The notes under the pieces were generated by a model. That model saw nothing but the letters and a program-made list of their open reading frames with translations. It did no database searches and was not told the origin of the DNA. A stretch of 64,000 nucleotides of DNA from Saururus chinensis (lineage: Eukaryota; Streptophyta; Magnoliopsida; Piperales; Saururaceae), in NCBI GenBank assembly GCA_035235625.1, contig CP141140.1, forward strand, positions 21,782,685 to 21,846,684, read 5' to 3'. Shown one piece after another: positions 12,904-24,200 of the stretch. The translations under genes were made by a program, and so were the position numbers. The stretch's first letter is position 1; each line of letters begins with the position of its first letter.

Positions 12904-15248
12904 CATAGCCTATATATGGAGTGGTATTTGTGTCACGACCTGTATTTTTAAAAGCATTTTCAAATAGCATGAACGGTAAGTAGCAAAATATTTTTTTCTT
13001 AAATACAAAACAAACCCTTCAATTAAATATCCAGGTCATGATAACTGGGGTTCACAAATATAGATATCAAATCATATGATATTATTACACGTCTAAAAAT
13101 TCATAAAGAATAACTCATCATCTAAGTACAAGTCTGTCATCCGTTTGAAAATGAATAACTAAGTTGACTCTCACGCTAGTGAAACACTTATGTACCGGAG
13201 TTAAAGAAATGCAGAAACTTCATCTTATGCTCGCTTGTCTTGGTCTCACTTGTCGTCGCCTGGAGAATTTGCAACCAACCAAACGAAACCACCACAACAA
13301 CAATGGAACCTCTCTGCCTTCAGGAGAAGAGCTTCTAAAGGGGCAAAAGGCTTAATTAATATTTTTTGGATAGGGCTAACATCACCCGATTTTAGTTGCC
13401 TATGTACTAATATAACTTAACACAACAATAATAAATGCAAGCATCAGAATAATCAACATATATAATATACAGTCACACAAGTGCATAAATAATAAACGGA
13501 GGCTCGTTGTACTCATTTGTAGAGCCAGGGCTCAATGAATCAAAGCCCGAGAGTGTAAACAACTCTAACACATCACGCAAATTACGTATATAATACTCTA
13601 CTTGATCAATGTATTTGGTTGCAAACACGTGTAATTTGCTACCTTAAACCCTGAGAATTAACGTTCTTCCCCTTATTTCCCGTGACACTGTGACCTATCA
13701 AGGTCTTCGTGTCACTTTCTGGTCACACCCCTTCCTTTTGAAGTCATTCAACATCACTATAGCATACCCTAACACTTGGTACTTAGGTTATTAGTTTTGG
13801 TAGAAATGAAACATACTGCCCTTAAGGGCATTAGGGTAATTTTCCCACCCAAGGTATGATACTCTCCCTTAGGTCATTTGGTCATCTCACTACCTTTTTA
13901 TTTATTTTAATTCTTAATCATCTCAGGAGGCTCCACAAGTCAGTTCAAGGGGTATTTCTGTCATTTGGTTCAAGTCTTTATTGACATCCAGTGGGTCCAA
14001 AATTGAACTCAATGGTACTACTTGACTTCATGAACTCTGTGTAATTTTCCTAGAGTATGACGGGGTCGTGAACCCCTTCAACTGACCTTAGTTGACTTAA
14101 CGATTTACGATACCTAGGGGAAAATGGTCAATTATCCATGCACTGGGATTTTTCCACACTATGCAGCTTGGTTTATATTCAGGGTACACATTAAGCTCTT
14201 ACTTGAAATTTTCCCAAATTTTAGATCAACTCATAAGCCCCTGAACCAGAGCCCCGAAGTTGGGTAAGTAGTTTACACACGGTAATTTAACTAAAGGGGT
14301 AAACGGGTCATTTTATAGTGTCTAGGATTTTTTCCATGTCTAAAATTTGGTTAGAATACTCCCACACCTTTGAAGGTCCATAAGTAATTTTTTATAATTT
14401 GTTTGAACCCTTATACCCCCTAAACCGGACCCAGTTCAGTTCATTCTTTATTTTATTATTTTTTTAGAACAATTGACTAGACCGGAACCAGACCAGGCCT
14501 AAGCCAATCGGGTCCGGTCCAAACAAGGCATCTTCCTCAGTTCCGACCAGCAGGTGTCCCTGCTGGCCTCCTGTGGCCACCTTGGCTGACAGGCTGGCTA
14601 GTGGGATCGCCTCCGAGAGGTGATTTTGTTAGCCCCAGTCCCGTCGAGACACGGTGGTTGCTGAAGGGTCAAAGGCGCGGCCAGGTCCTCTACCGGCGAT
14701 CTGCAATAGCGCCATCGCCTCGACTAGCCACGGGGCAGGGGTTGTTCAATCAGCCATCCAGCAGCAATTCCGAACCTCCTTGCCCTGACGCCAGCCCATT
14801 GCCGGTGATATAGCCCGCAATGTCTCCTCTCCTCTGTGATTTCACAGAGAACTAGAGGATGAACAGGGGCGTGGCAGAGCGACGGTCCAGACTTCTGGCA
14901 AGGCTCCGCCTCCTGCTGGCCAATCAACAAAGAAGATAAAGACTCAAGCTTTGCCCCTTTGCTGACCGGAATAATTGGTCTTGCCCGTGGCCAGGCATTT
15001 TCTGGCCGGCTTTTGCTAATTAAATTGGTTCATAGGTGTCTCTAATTTAAGCTAAAAGGATGTTTTAGTGATTCTACCTTACACGCTGGGTTGTTGTCGA
15101 TCCCAGTGTTTTAAAACCCGGCCTGGAGGCTGACTTGGATTGGTCGCCGGGCCGGGTTGATTCGATTCAACCACGGGTTAACCCGGGTTGACCCGTTTTG
15201 TTATATACTAATTAAATATATTAATAAGTAAAAATGTACACATAAAAG

Positions 15249-15318
15249 TTTCGTAACTCAGCGGTTAAAGTGCACAGGACTATAAGTATCCGTTCTGCGT
15301 TCGATTCCCGCTGTGAAC
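15249..15318 (+). ncRNA. tRNA-derived (SINE-like) module 1
   Basis: An A box TAACTCAGCGGTTA (15254-15267) and a B box GTTCGATTCC (15299-15308) are spaced as in a tRNA gene. The flanks do not form a clean acceptor stem, so this is a tRNA-like RNA polymerase III promoter relic and not a working tRNA gene. Confidence 0.55.
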
Positions 15319-15392
15319 AAAGATTTTTTCCTATTAAGTAATCTAGTAGATATTTAAATATAATAGTTATCATCAAATACAGAACTAATTTT

Positions 15393-15460
15393 GCATGGTG
15401 CAGTGGGTAAAGTGTTGATGGGCTTCAGCTTGGAGAGTTCAAATCCCGTTCGACGCAAAA
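15393..15460 (+). ncRNA. tRNA-derived (SINE-like) module 2
   Basis: An A box TGGTGCAGTGGGTA (15396-15409) and a B box GTTCAAATCC (15437-15446), in the same orientation as module 1 about 140 bp away. It has no convincing acceptor stem. Confidence 0.5.
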
Positions 15461-16090
15461 ATAACCTTTCACTTTTCCAACCTAGAGAAAAAATTGAACC
15501 GGCCCGGAATTTCATCCGGGTTGAACCCATGCCAACCAGCCAGGCCGGTCCGGGTCTTAAAATAGTGGTCGATCCACTGCCTCTGAAGATTCGTGCTCCC
15601 TCTTCCCTGACTCTGTCACCCGCCATGATCTTGCTCTAGTCACCGGAAAAACTCCGACGGCTACCGCCTAAGTTTCCTCCAAAAAGCCCTAATTAGGTTT
15701 TTATAGGTGTAGAGATTAGGAACCCTAGTTGGGCCAAAACTTTCCCAATTAGGCCACTTAATTGGGCCCTTAAAACTTAATTTCGAAATATTAATTAATC
15801 AGGCCCGTATAGCGACTTAAACAACCAATTTTCGTGTCCGATTTGGGTAAATGGGTCTTGCGTGCTATATATAACTTCGAGCAATTATATCTCCCTCATC
15901 TGAATTCCGATTCATGCATTCTTAGAGGCATTTCGAAGGTCTTTCTGTATATTTTCTATCTGTGTAGGTCTTTCATACCAGTTCTAACCGATGATCAAGT
16001 TATTCTCATGAGAATGTCAACGGGTCCCGCACCCTAATTTCCTCGTATTCGACTTCAGGAATTTAGAAAATTCTTGGACGTTACAATTTG

Positions 16091-18065
16091 ACTATTATAC
16101 AAGGATATATTTTACTCTGTGATGATTTAGAGGAGATGACCTATCAGCCTAGGGGCGCATCAGAGACAACTTTGGTAAATATCTTAATTATATTATAATA
16201 TTTTTTATTTTTCATTTATTATTTATATCACTTTTTTTATAGCTTGGTTTAGCGCAATGAACATATACATATTTGACTGATACAGTTAACACCTATAATT
16301 CAAGTGAGGCCTTATTAGCATCATATTAGTCGATCATCATGCACCATGAGGACGCCCTTTGTAGTTTGCCACTACTTCAGTCAGTTATTACGGATATTCA
16401 TGGACATTATCCCACTGATGAGGCAGCTCCGACACTGCCGATGCATGCTTCATGCACGGATATTCTATCTTCATCTGCAATACTTGGCTCTCCTCTTTTA
16501 TTTTTACGAGCTTCAGCTTCACATTATAGTCTACATTCATCATCTCTGGTTGCTCTAGATCCGGCTCATCTTCAACCAATTGAGATGCGGATTATTCCGA
16601 GAGTATATACTAGATGACAATGGGCAACTTATGTAGATTCGATCTCATTATCTTTAGAGGAGTATTTGGGTGAGGCATCTATTATTTACGCGGACCAAGA
16701 AGACCCAATATAGTAGTTTCATAGCCATGGGCATGGTCGAGGTTGTAGGGGTATGAGAGGTTGAGCTAATTAAAGTTGTTATATGTTTTTTCAAATGTAT
16801 AGTGCAAACTTTTTTTGTAAACTAAGCATTTTGAGAATATTTCATCTAATTTATGTTTCATATACTTTTTAAATACTCGATGTGTAGCTATCCAAGTATT
16901 GTATATGTTGATTTTACAGGGGGTTGTTGTGGGGTGCAATGAATCTTAAAAAAAGAATTCCAATTTGATTTAGTCCTTTAAAAAGACACAATCAGTATAA
17001 ACCTGGAAACTATTACTAGTATTTAGCAAAGGAAGGTGATTTCAAGGACACAATCTTTCTTTCAAGGAGATTTCGTCATTGTGAAAGACGAATTCTTCTT
17101 AATAGGAAATTTTGTCATTTTAGGGAGATTTCGTTCTTTAGAAAGACAAGATCTAGGTTGAATTTATTAAAAAAAATACACGCAAGAGCTAGCATTTGGG
17201 TGGCACCTGTATGGCAAAAAAGAACACCATTTTAATAATTATTTTTATTTATCTAATATTTTGGTAAATAATTTTTTTAACATTATTTATATAATTTTTC
17301 TATTAATTTTTCATAATTATTCTCATTTTATGATTGTTTAACCCTTCACTTAAGTAAAGGCGGTAATGTCTTTTCCTTTAATTGACAACCCTAAAGTTAG
17401 TGAATCTTATATAGTATTCTTCTTCATTAATTCAATTCAAAAGGAGGTTCTTTATTCTCTCTAAAAACCCATCTTCAATAATTTTAAGAGCAAAAATCAA
17501 TAAGATAATTTCAGTTCCTATTAGAAAAGTTAAAGATCATCAGATGTAGGAGAGATTGCCCATCAAAAAATCTACTTGGAGGCAATATTCCATTCTCTAT
17601 ACAAAATTTCCCATATTTGGAGGTTGTGTGTCATTTCAAGAAAACACCATGCATGAGTGGGTACATACATCCATGATCCATGCCGAGTCACAAAATTAGT
17701 GGGTTTGTCCATTTTGAGGCCGTAGGCTTCTACTACTGGTTGAGTAGTGCTACAATCCTTATTACTGGCAGCCTCCTCATCCTTCAGTCGAAGTAGAGAT
17801 ATAATTAGTAGTTTCATCTTTCCAGGTATTTGGTATTTCATCGGGTCCTAAGGAGAGGAAAGATGGTAAGGAGTGCTAGCAGTAGCTTCTGACTTTTCCT
17901 TCTGCAAATGGTGGAGAATAACCATCTATTCAGTGAGCTTCCTCAAGTTTCTGCAAAAGGAGGAGAAAACCCATCTGTTAAAAAAATCTTCATCGGGTTC
18001 CCCCCCCCCTTTTCTAACTCCAGATCAGTCGCTACTTACATGTCATCAATGAAAATTGTCATATA
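16091..18065. other. Non-coding stretch, nothing confident
   Basis: The frame at 16339-16617 has no recognised domain, and downstream HGHGRGCRGMRG-like coding at about 16730 is broken by stops. It may be a relic of a transposase-type gene, but this cannot be supported. Confidence 0.4.
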
Positions 18066-18166
18066 CTCCCTCGACACAATTTAATTGTAACATTAGATAA
18101 TCAAAATGAACTAAATTGGTTCACTTCAATTTTCTAATGTGTACTGTTAAAATAAGACAGAGGGAG
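18066..18166. mobile_element. Stowaway-like MITE just downstream of RFT1
   Basis: A 101-bp element bounded by TA dinucleotides, with terminal inverted repeats starting CTCCCTC at both ends. These ends and the TA target duplication fit Tc1/mariner-derived Stowaway MITEs. It lies about 130 bp past the RFT1 stop codon, so it may fall inside the 3' UTR. Confidence 0.8.
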
Positions 18167-18297
18167 TATATCCTACCACCTTTTATTTTAATCACCTGTG
18201 CCACAACACAAGCAATATGATTATCATAGTCACAATAAATGGCTAAAAATTGGTCAAAGGAGAAACAGAAATATCAATGTGTCAAATTAGTGTTGTT

Positions 18298-21200
18298 TCA
18301 AAGTGGACCTTTTCCATGATCAATGCGCTCCACGAATGGGAAAATCTTGCGGATGAAATGCTTCTCTTGCCTGTATCTGTTCACATAAATATTTTTCAGT
18401 TAGAACCATACATATTTGTTTTGGTCTAGCTGTCTATTGACACAAATACTAGATATTCCATTAAAAGAATGAAGGTAAACAATCAAGAAATTGCATAAAT
18501 TTAATCGAATTCAGATATTTCTTTTCTACTTTGTATTGGTCTACAGCCAACTTAATTGTAGTGCAGTTTAAAATGAGCCAGGTGGGGTTGGACCTGAGAG
18601 GGGCTCAGGCTTGAGCTGCAACCCAGTTAATTGTGGCTCTCGGATCTCCTGCACTACGTCCAATATGGCTGTAGGCCACAACATATTTCTTATTCCCTAT
18701 ATAAATTTGAGTCTCAACTAACTTAGTTCCAAACTGTAAAAATGCAGTTTTATAATAAGAACACAAAGTGAACAATGTTGAAACACTGTTTAGGCCCCTA
18801 GTCATTCTGGAAACAGGCTTTGAAAATAAGGAAACAGCAGAAAAGAGGCCTCACTTTGCGCCTAGCATTGGTGACACAAACAACTTTCTGTCTTTCCTGC
18901 GGAGAAGGCTTGTGACAAAAAAAAAAAACAATACCCCCTTACTGTATATTATTTCCAATCTCTAATAGGCTAAAAATTCTAGGAATTATAGAGCCTGATC
19001 TGTCTTTTCTGCCACTGGACCCAGTCTGTGCCCAGACGGTGCAGATTGCAACAACAGATAGTTTAGCAGCCAGCACTTACAGATCCACCATCATTTTCAA
19101 AGAAAACCCACTACAGAAGAGAGGAAAGAATAAAATAGGGAGCATCAAAATTTTGAAGTGAGTGCAAGGAAAGAACAAGAATGTACCAGTCAGAAACAAT
19201 TTCCTTATTAAGGTAAGTATAAAAAAAAAAGAGCAGGAAAATTTTGAAACTAACTCCCCAGGGAACAAGAATGCACCAGAGGCCACATATTTCTAATTAA
19301 TCTGAGGAATCACCTCTCTTCAAATCCTCTGGATTGCAACATCTGTCTTATAAACACTCTACCAGTTACCACAATCCACACACCCAACACTGTAAAGGGC
19401 GAGGGATTTATTTCGTTGCATGTGTACATAAAAAATGATATTTTCATATTCTAATCTGAAATTAACCTTGAGGTTTGAATCTTATTAGAAAACCATGTAA
19501 ATCTTACAGTGGTTTATTGATGTAAAAACTCTAGAACATGAATTTCCACATAAAATAGCCTTCACCACTAATCAGAGAAAAGCATGTTTAACTATTTCCA
19601 CATGGAAAGTGTCTGGGTATTTCTTGAGGAACTAGGTTCCTTTCCATTTCACTTGGGCAGCTAATAGTCCCTCTATAAGTCGAAATATTATGTATAGTCC
19701 AAGAAAAAATATACATACATTACAGTTGAGGATATTGCCAAGCAGATTAGGCCAACTGAGACATGGAAAGGAAGTGTCAACAAAAAATTTTCTCGATCAA
19801 GAAATACTTTCTCGGAAATTAATGTTACAGGACCCGACAGAAGCAGCAGTTGCCAACCAGATGGGAGACATTGGCGAAAAGCAAATGCAGAATTTTCCTG
19901 TTGAAAAACAGAGGCAGACAAATACATTCTGGATCAGATTACCCAGCTCATATGTAAATATTTATAGAATAGTAGATAAATAGATTTGAATGAGTACATG
20001 GTTTTAGCATAAACATGTCAAAGTAAACAAGCTGTCTAGCTAGTCAGTAAGTGCACAAGCTAGGTAGACTTGGGGTGGATGGATGCCTCCAGAACTGCAG
20101 GATTCTTGCAATTTAGAAAGGGTCAAAGTTCTAAAGGAAACTTATTCCCTCTCATAGGGAAGGCTTGGCAGAATATTTCTGGCTTCAAATGTTCACAATA
20201 GCCATGCACCAAGAAATTCATGCCCACAATCACTCTAGTTAAAGCTTCACATGTCCATGACAAAGCAAATTTTTTACATGTGCATGAGATGAGAATTACT
20301 TTTCTGAATGTGAATGCAACCGAAATGATTCCTTTTCAAACTTTAACTGACATATCATAAATTAGCAAAATTGATTATAATGTCTATCTGCATTTCTAGT
20401 TAGTAGCCTACCACTAGTACACTTAAAATGACCACTCTTTCCAATATACATTATTAAATGAAACCGGAGAAAAGACTTTGGTTATCATTCATCCAGATAC
20501 CTGGAAATAGTGCTTGATAAATACAGCTGAATATATTATCCTCATGATCATAACTTGAAGTAGTTAAGAAAAAGTTTCACCACATTATGGATATAAAAAA
20601 CAAGAAACAACGGGAAGCCAAATGACCAGAAAGTCTACATCAAGAGAATACATATCAACAGGAAAAAGGATACTAATTGAATTTGCTATGACTGATCCAA
20701 CTGCCCCAATAGATGGAATTAGCAGAACATTCAATACTATGTTGAATATTGAACATATTGGCAGAAATATATACAACCGCAGCTGAAGTTCTCTCTGATC
20801 TGCTACAGCATGTAGAAAAGCTTCTAAAGTTCCTATTACATCAGAAACAACAATTTCATAACATTTTTCAGTTACAAAACATATATAGGACATTTCATAA
20901 AACAAGGAACTATGCCAGCTATTTAAGAGACCAACCAGTACAGGAATAAAAGAAAATCAACTTCCACCGTACGAACAACGGTGAGTTAATATTTTGCAAA
21001 AAATATTTCAGCATTACTTACCATTAATAGCCAAAATTATAACATAAAGACAGTAACAACGAAGCATAGTAGGAGCCTCTTCATGATCAGTCAACCTTCC
21101 CCCATACAGCAGTCGAAGAAGAGAATAAGAGTAGCCTTGACCAAAAGCAAAAACTACAAAACCTACAACCAATGTTGGATAACACAAGTAATTATATTCT

Positions 21201-24200
21201 AGCATACATTGTAACAACTTAAACTGCATAGACAGAAAACATTCTTATGTAATGGTCCTTTGGATCTAGAAAAGCTTTGCCATTTTGTTTAATGGTAACC
21301 GATGTTTATAAAAATTACAGTTTATGTAAAAAGACAGAAAGTACATAAAAATGATTATGTCCCAGAGTCTTATTATTATTATTCCAACATTTAGCAACTG
21401 AAAAAATTGCAATAAGCTTACTAATCAATCAGATATGTTCTAAAATTCTCAACATTAAACTCATCTTCATTTCTTGTATAAGAAGTTCCTCCTAACAAGC
21501 CAAATGATAAAAGAATCATAAAGACAAAAGGAAAGCAATCCCAAGTATTTGCAAAAGTAACAAACAAAGGTACGATGTCCTCAAATAAGCTGACCTATCA
21601 ACATTATAATCTTTAAAGCTTCTCCTAGTGAATGTTCTAACTTCACTTTCCTCTGGGGCAATGTTCCTGTTTAAGGAGAGACAAAGTATCAATAATGGCA
21701 TTCAAAAAAGAAATAGAGCTGCAAATGACATTACCAAAGATCCACACGAGTCAAGCATGTATTCATCTACCAATAGGAAGGAAAAATACATGCTCTTATA
21801 TATCTTCAAAGGTTACTAGAAATTAAGCAGACATTTCTGGCCCTGAGAACAAAGACCACTCTCAGAGTCTGCATAGAGTGCATAAGATTAGTCGTCAGTA
21901 GCAGTATCACAAAAATAACTCAACCATCGATGTAGGAACAAGCTCCATTTTTCAAAGACAAGGATGAGAAGGATATGAAATGGAAGCTGCATCTCCTTTC
22001 TTGAGAAGGCACTTTGGCCAAATCAATGTGCTAGTAACAAATGTCAGCCCCAACAACTAACAAAAAACAATAAGTCAAAGCTGAGATAAAGAATTGAATT
22101 GAGACATACCTGAAGCAAGCTTTGCAAACATAGAATAAGAACTCTCCTCAAATGGAAAGAAAACCAGTCTCACGACTAAGCTGCCTGAAATAATTATGCT
22201 AATATGTGAGAAATTAACACCCATATAAAGTATCCCCAAGTTTGCCATTTCAAGCCAAGAGTTTAATGATGCTTTAAGAAAGAAAAAACACAGAATCTAA
22301 GATCACTTGCCTAATTTCTCCACAAGACCATATACAGCTTGAATTTTATCGGTCGTATAAAACCACATAACGATCTTCTTTTCCCCTTCCTGAAGCCAAA
22401 ACATCCCGATGGATTGGAATATAAATAAACCACACAAGCTTGAAAGCTCCTTGTCCCTGTTCATAGCATTCCTCATTCTGAATGATGGAGAAACTTATTA
22501 ACAACCACATTAATTTAAAATATAAAGACGTACTTCATGCAAAAGGAAAAAAATCATCTTTTAAATATATCCTTTTCAAGATATACTAGGCACCAACTGA
22601 ACATGGGCGTATAGAATGAAGAAAAGGACAATGGTTAACCAACAGGTACCCTTGTCACGTCTCAATTTATCTCATTTAAATATATATAAAAAATACAACC
22701 ATGGATTTCCATCATGATTTTGGTCTCAATCCCAGTTGGCCAAAGATGAGAGATCCCAAAGAGATCATGACAATGATCTAGATGATGAGAAAACACTAAT
22801 TTCACAGGTACAATTAATGTGCACGTAAATTTAACACCTATAAACACTGATACCACTTCAAGAATCATCGAAGATAAAGAGATCTCAAAGAGATCAGGAA
22901 AGTGATCTAGATTATGAGAAAACACTAATTTTGCACATATAATTGATGTGCATGTATATTTAACACCCATAAACACTGATACCACTTTAAAGAATCACCA
23001 AATTGTGTTGAAAAAAATTTGGAAAGAAATTGCTAAAATAAAAGACAAAACAAAGATTGGTAGACTAGATGTAGAATGAAGTCCATGAAAATATTATTGA
23101 TCAATAATAGTATCAAGAAGTTAACAAACATCAATGATATCAACGCCTTTAACTTAAGTAGATCTCATTCGATAGCTTGGATGCACAATCACTGCAAAGT
23201 TGGAAATTTATATGGTGGAAAGCTCTGTCTCAGAGAGATTTTTGAATATCTAAAAAAATTCTTGCTGAAACAGAGAGCCCCAAGGAAATGGTGTCTTAAC
23301 GAGACCAATTCCTGTGAAAATATTCTTGCTGTCAGGCTGAAATCAAGATCTCCCTCAGAAAGATGGCATTCAATAGAGACAACCATCCACATAAATAGTT
23401 GTAAAGGCCAATTCTCAATAACCCATTGCAGTCAAGCATAAAACACCTTTCAGCACTAGCCCAATGATGCAAGTTTTCTAGGTCAATATCAATACTAGGT
23501 GGGCTTAGTAATACATGCAGTAGTTTGAAAAATCTTAGATTTGGGCGTGGGCATTTGTTGAATGGGAGTGCATGCCACTATGTAGATTTCTGTTGATGTT
23601 AATATACTTTCTTGTACCAGAAATGCATATTTTAAATATAAGAAAGCAGTTGAATGCTATAATATCCATTGATTATATTCATTGTCTTCGCTATTCATTT
23701 ACTTTCATGTGAATTCCGATAGAACAAAGATCAATCCATTAATTGTGATTTCCTTTTTCACAGAGAAACTGTAAAAATATACATGGCATTACCAAAGTAC
23801 CTGAAAGGAACTAGATGAGTGCATTTGAAATTGCGTATAAGTAGAAAGTAGCCCCAGTAGCCTATTACCAAAGTGGCTCCATATGAAGCCTGAGATAAAG
23901 CAATAGCGTTCCCTTTATCCTGCACGTGATAGATCTAGACATTAATATGATGTAAAAGCAATATTATCGAATTTTACAGCACAATTGAAATGATTAGCTT
24001 CATGATAGAAGAACACATATAAACTAGAAAAAACATGAAAGAATTGCATGTTTCGTCTCAAGTAATGTAGCCAAGTAACTGCTAACTTTTTTATACATTT
24101 TTCCTAAGCCAAACTTTGTTCATTTTTTCGGCTGGGTAATAAAGATCCATTTCAGCCACAGTAACATGATTCTTACCTGCTCACTGAAGTTCTTTTAACA

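Larger units (their letters stand above)
15104..15567. mobile_element. hAT MITE inside the 12.9-kb LTR, carrying two tRNA-like modules
   Basis: A 464-bp element with a perfect 8-bp target duplication GTCGATCC (15096-15103 and 15568-15575). Its inverted ends are CAGTGTTTTAAAACCCGG and CACTATTTTAAGACCCGG. The sister LTR at 41250-44907 has one uninterrupted GTCGATCC at the matching place, which confirms the insertion. The 8-bp duplication and CA-TG ends point to hAT. Confidence 0.88.
12931..16085 (-). mobile_element. Solo LTR, second long-LTR family, copy 1
   Basis: A 3155-bp block running on the minus strand from TGTAACGTCCAAG to CAGGTCGTGACA. A perfect 5-bp duplication ATTTG sits at 12926-12930 and 16086-16090. 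A TATA-like CACCTATAAAAACC lies near 15700. It is homologous to 41250-44907. With LTR termini, target duplication, promoter and no coding region, a solo LTR fits best. Confidence 0.82.

Noticed and set aside
15249..15460. Two functional tRNA genes
   Set aside because: A and B boxes are present but no proper acceptor stems are seen, and both sit inside a MITE.
16339..16617. Possible protein gene of 92 codons
   Set aside because: No recognisable domain; overlapping frames on both strands are equally open.
21516..21701. Frame reading NIAPEESEVRTFTRR as RFT1 exon 9
   Set aside because: This is the wrong frame. The phase left by exon 8 gives KVKLEHSLGEALKIIMLIG, which matches the family and joins exon 10 correctly.
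23189..23441. Overlapping frames on both strands within RFT1 intron 6
   Set aside because: Shadow frames inside an intron without family resemblance.
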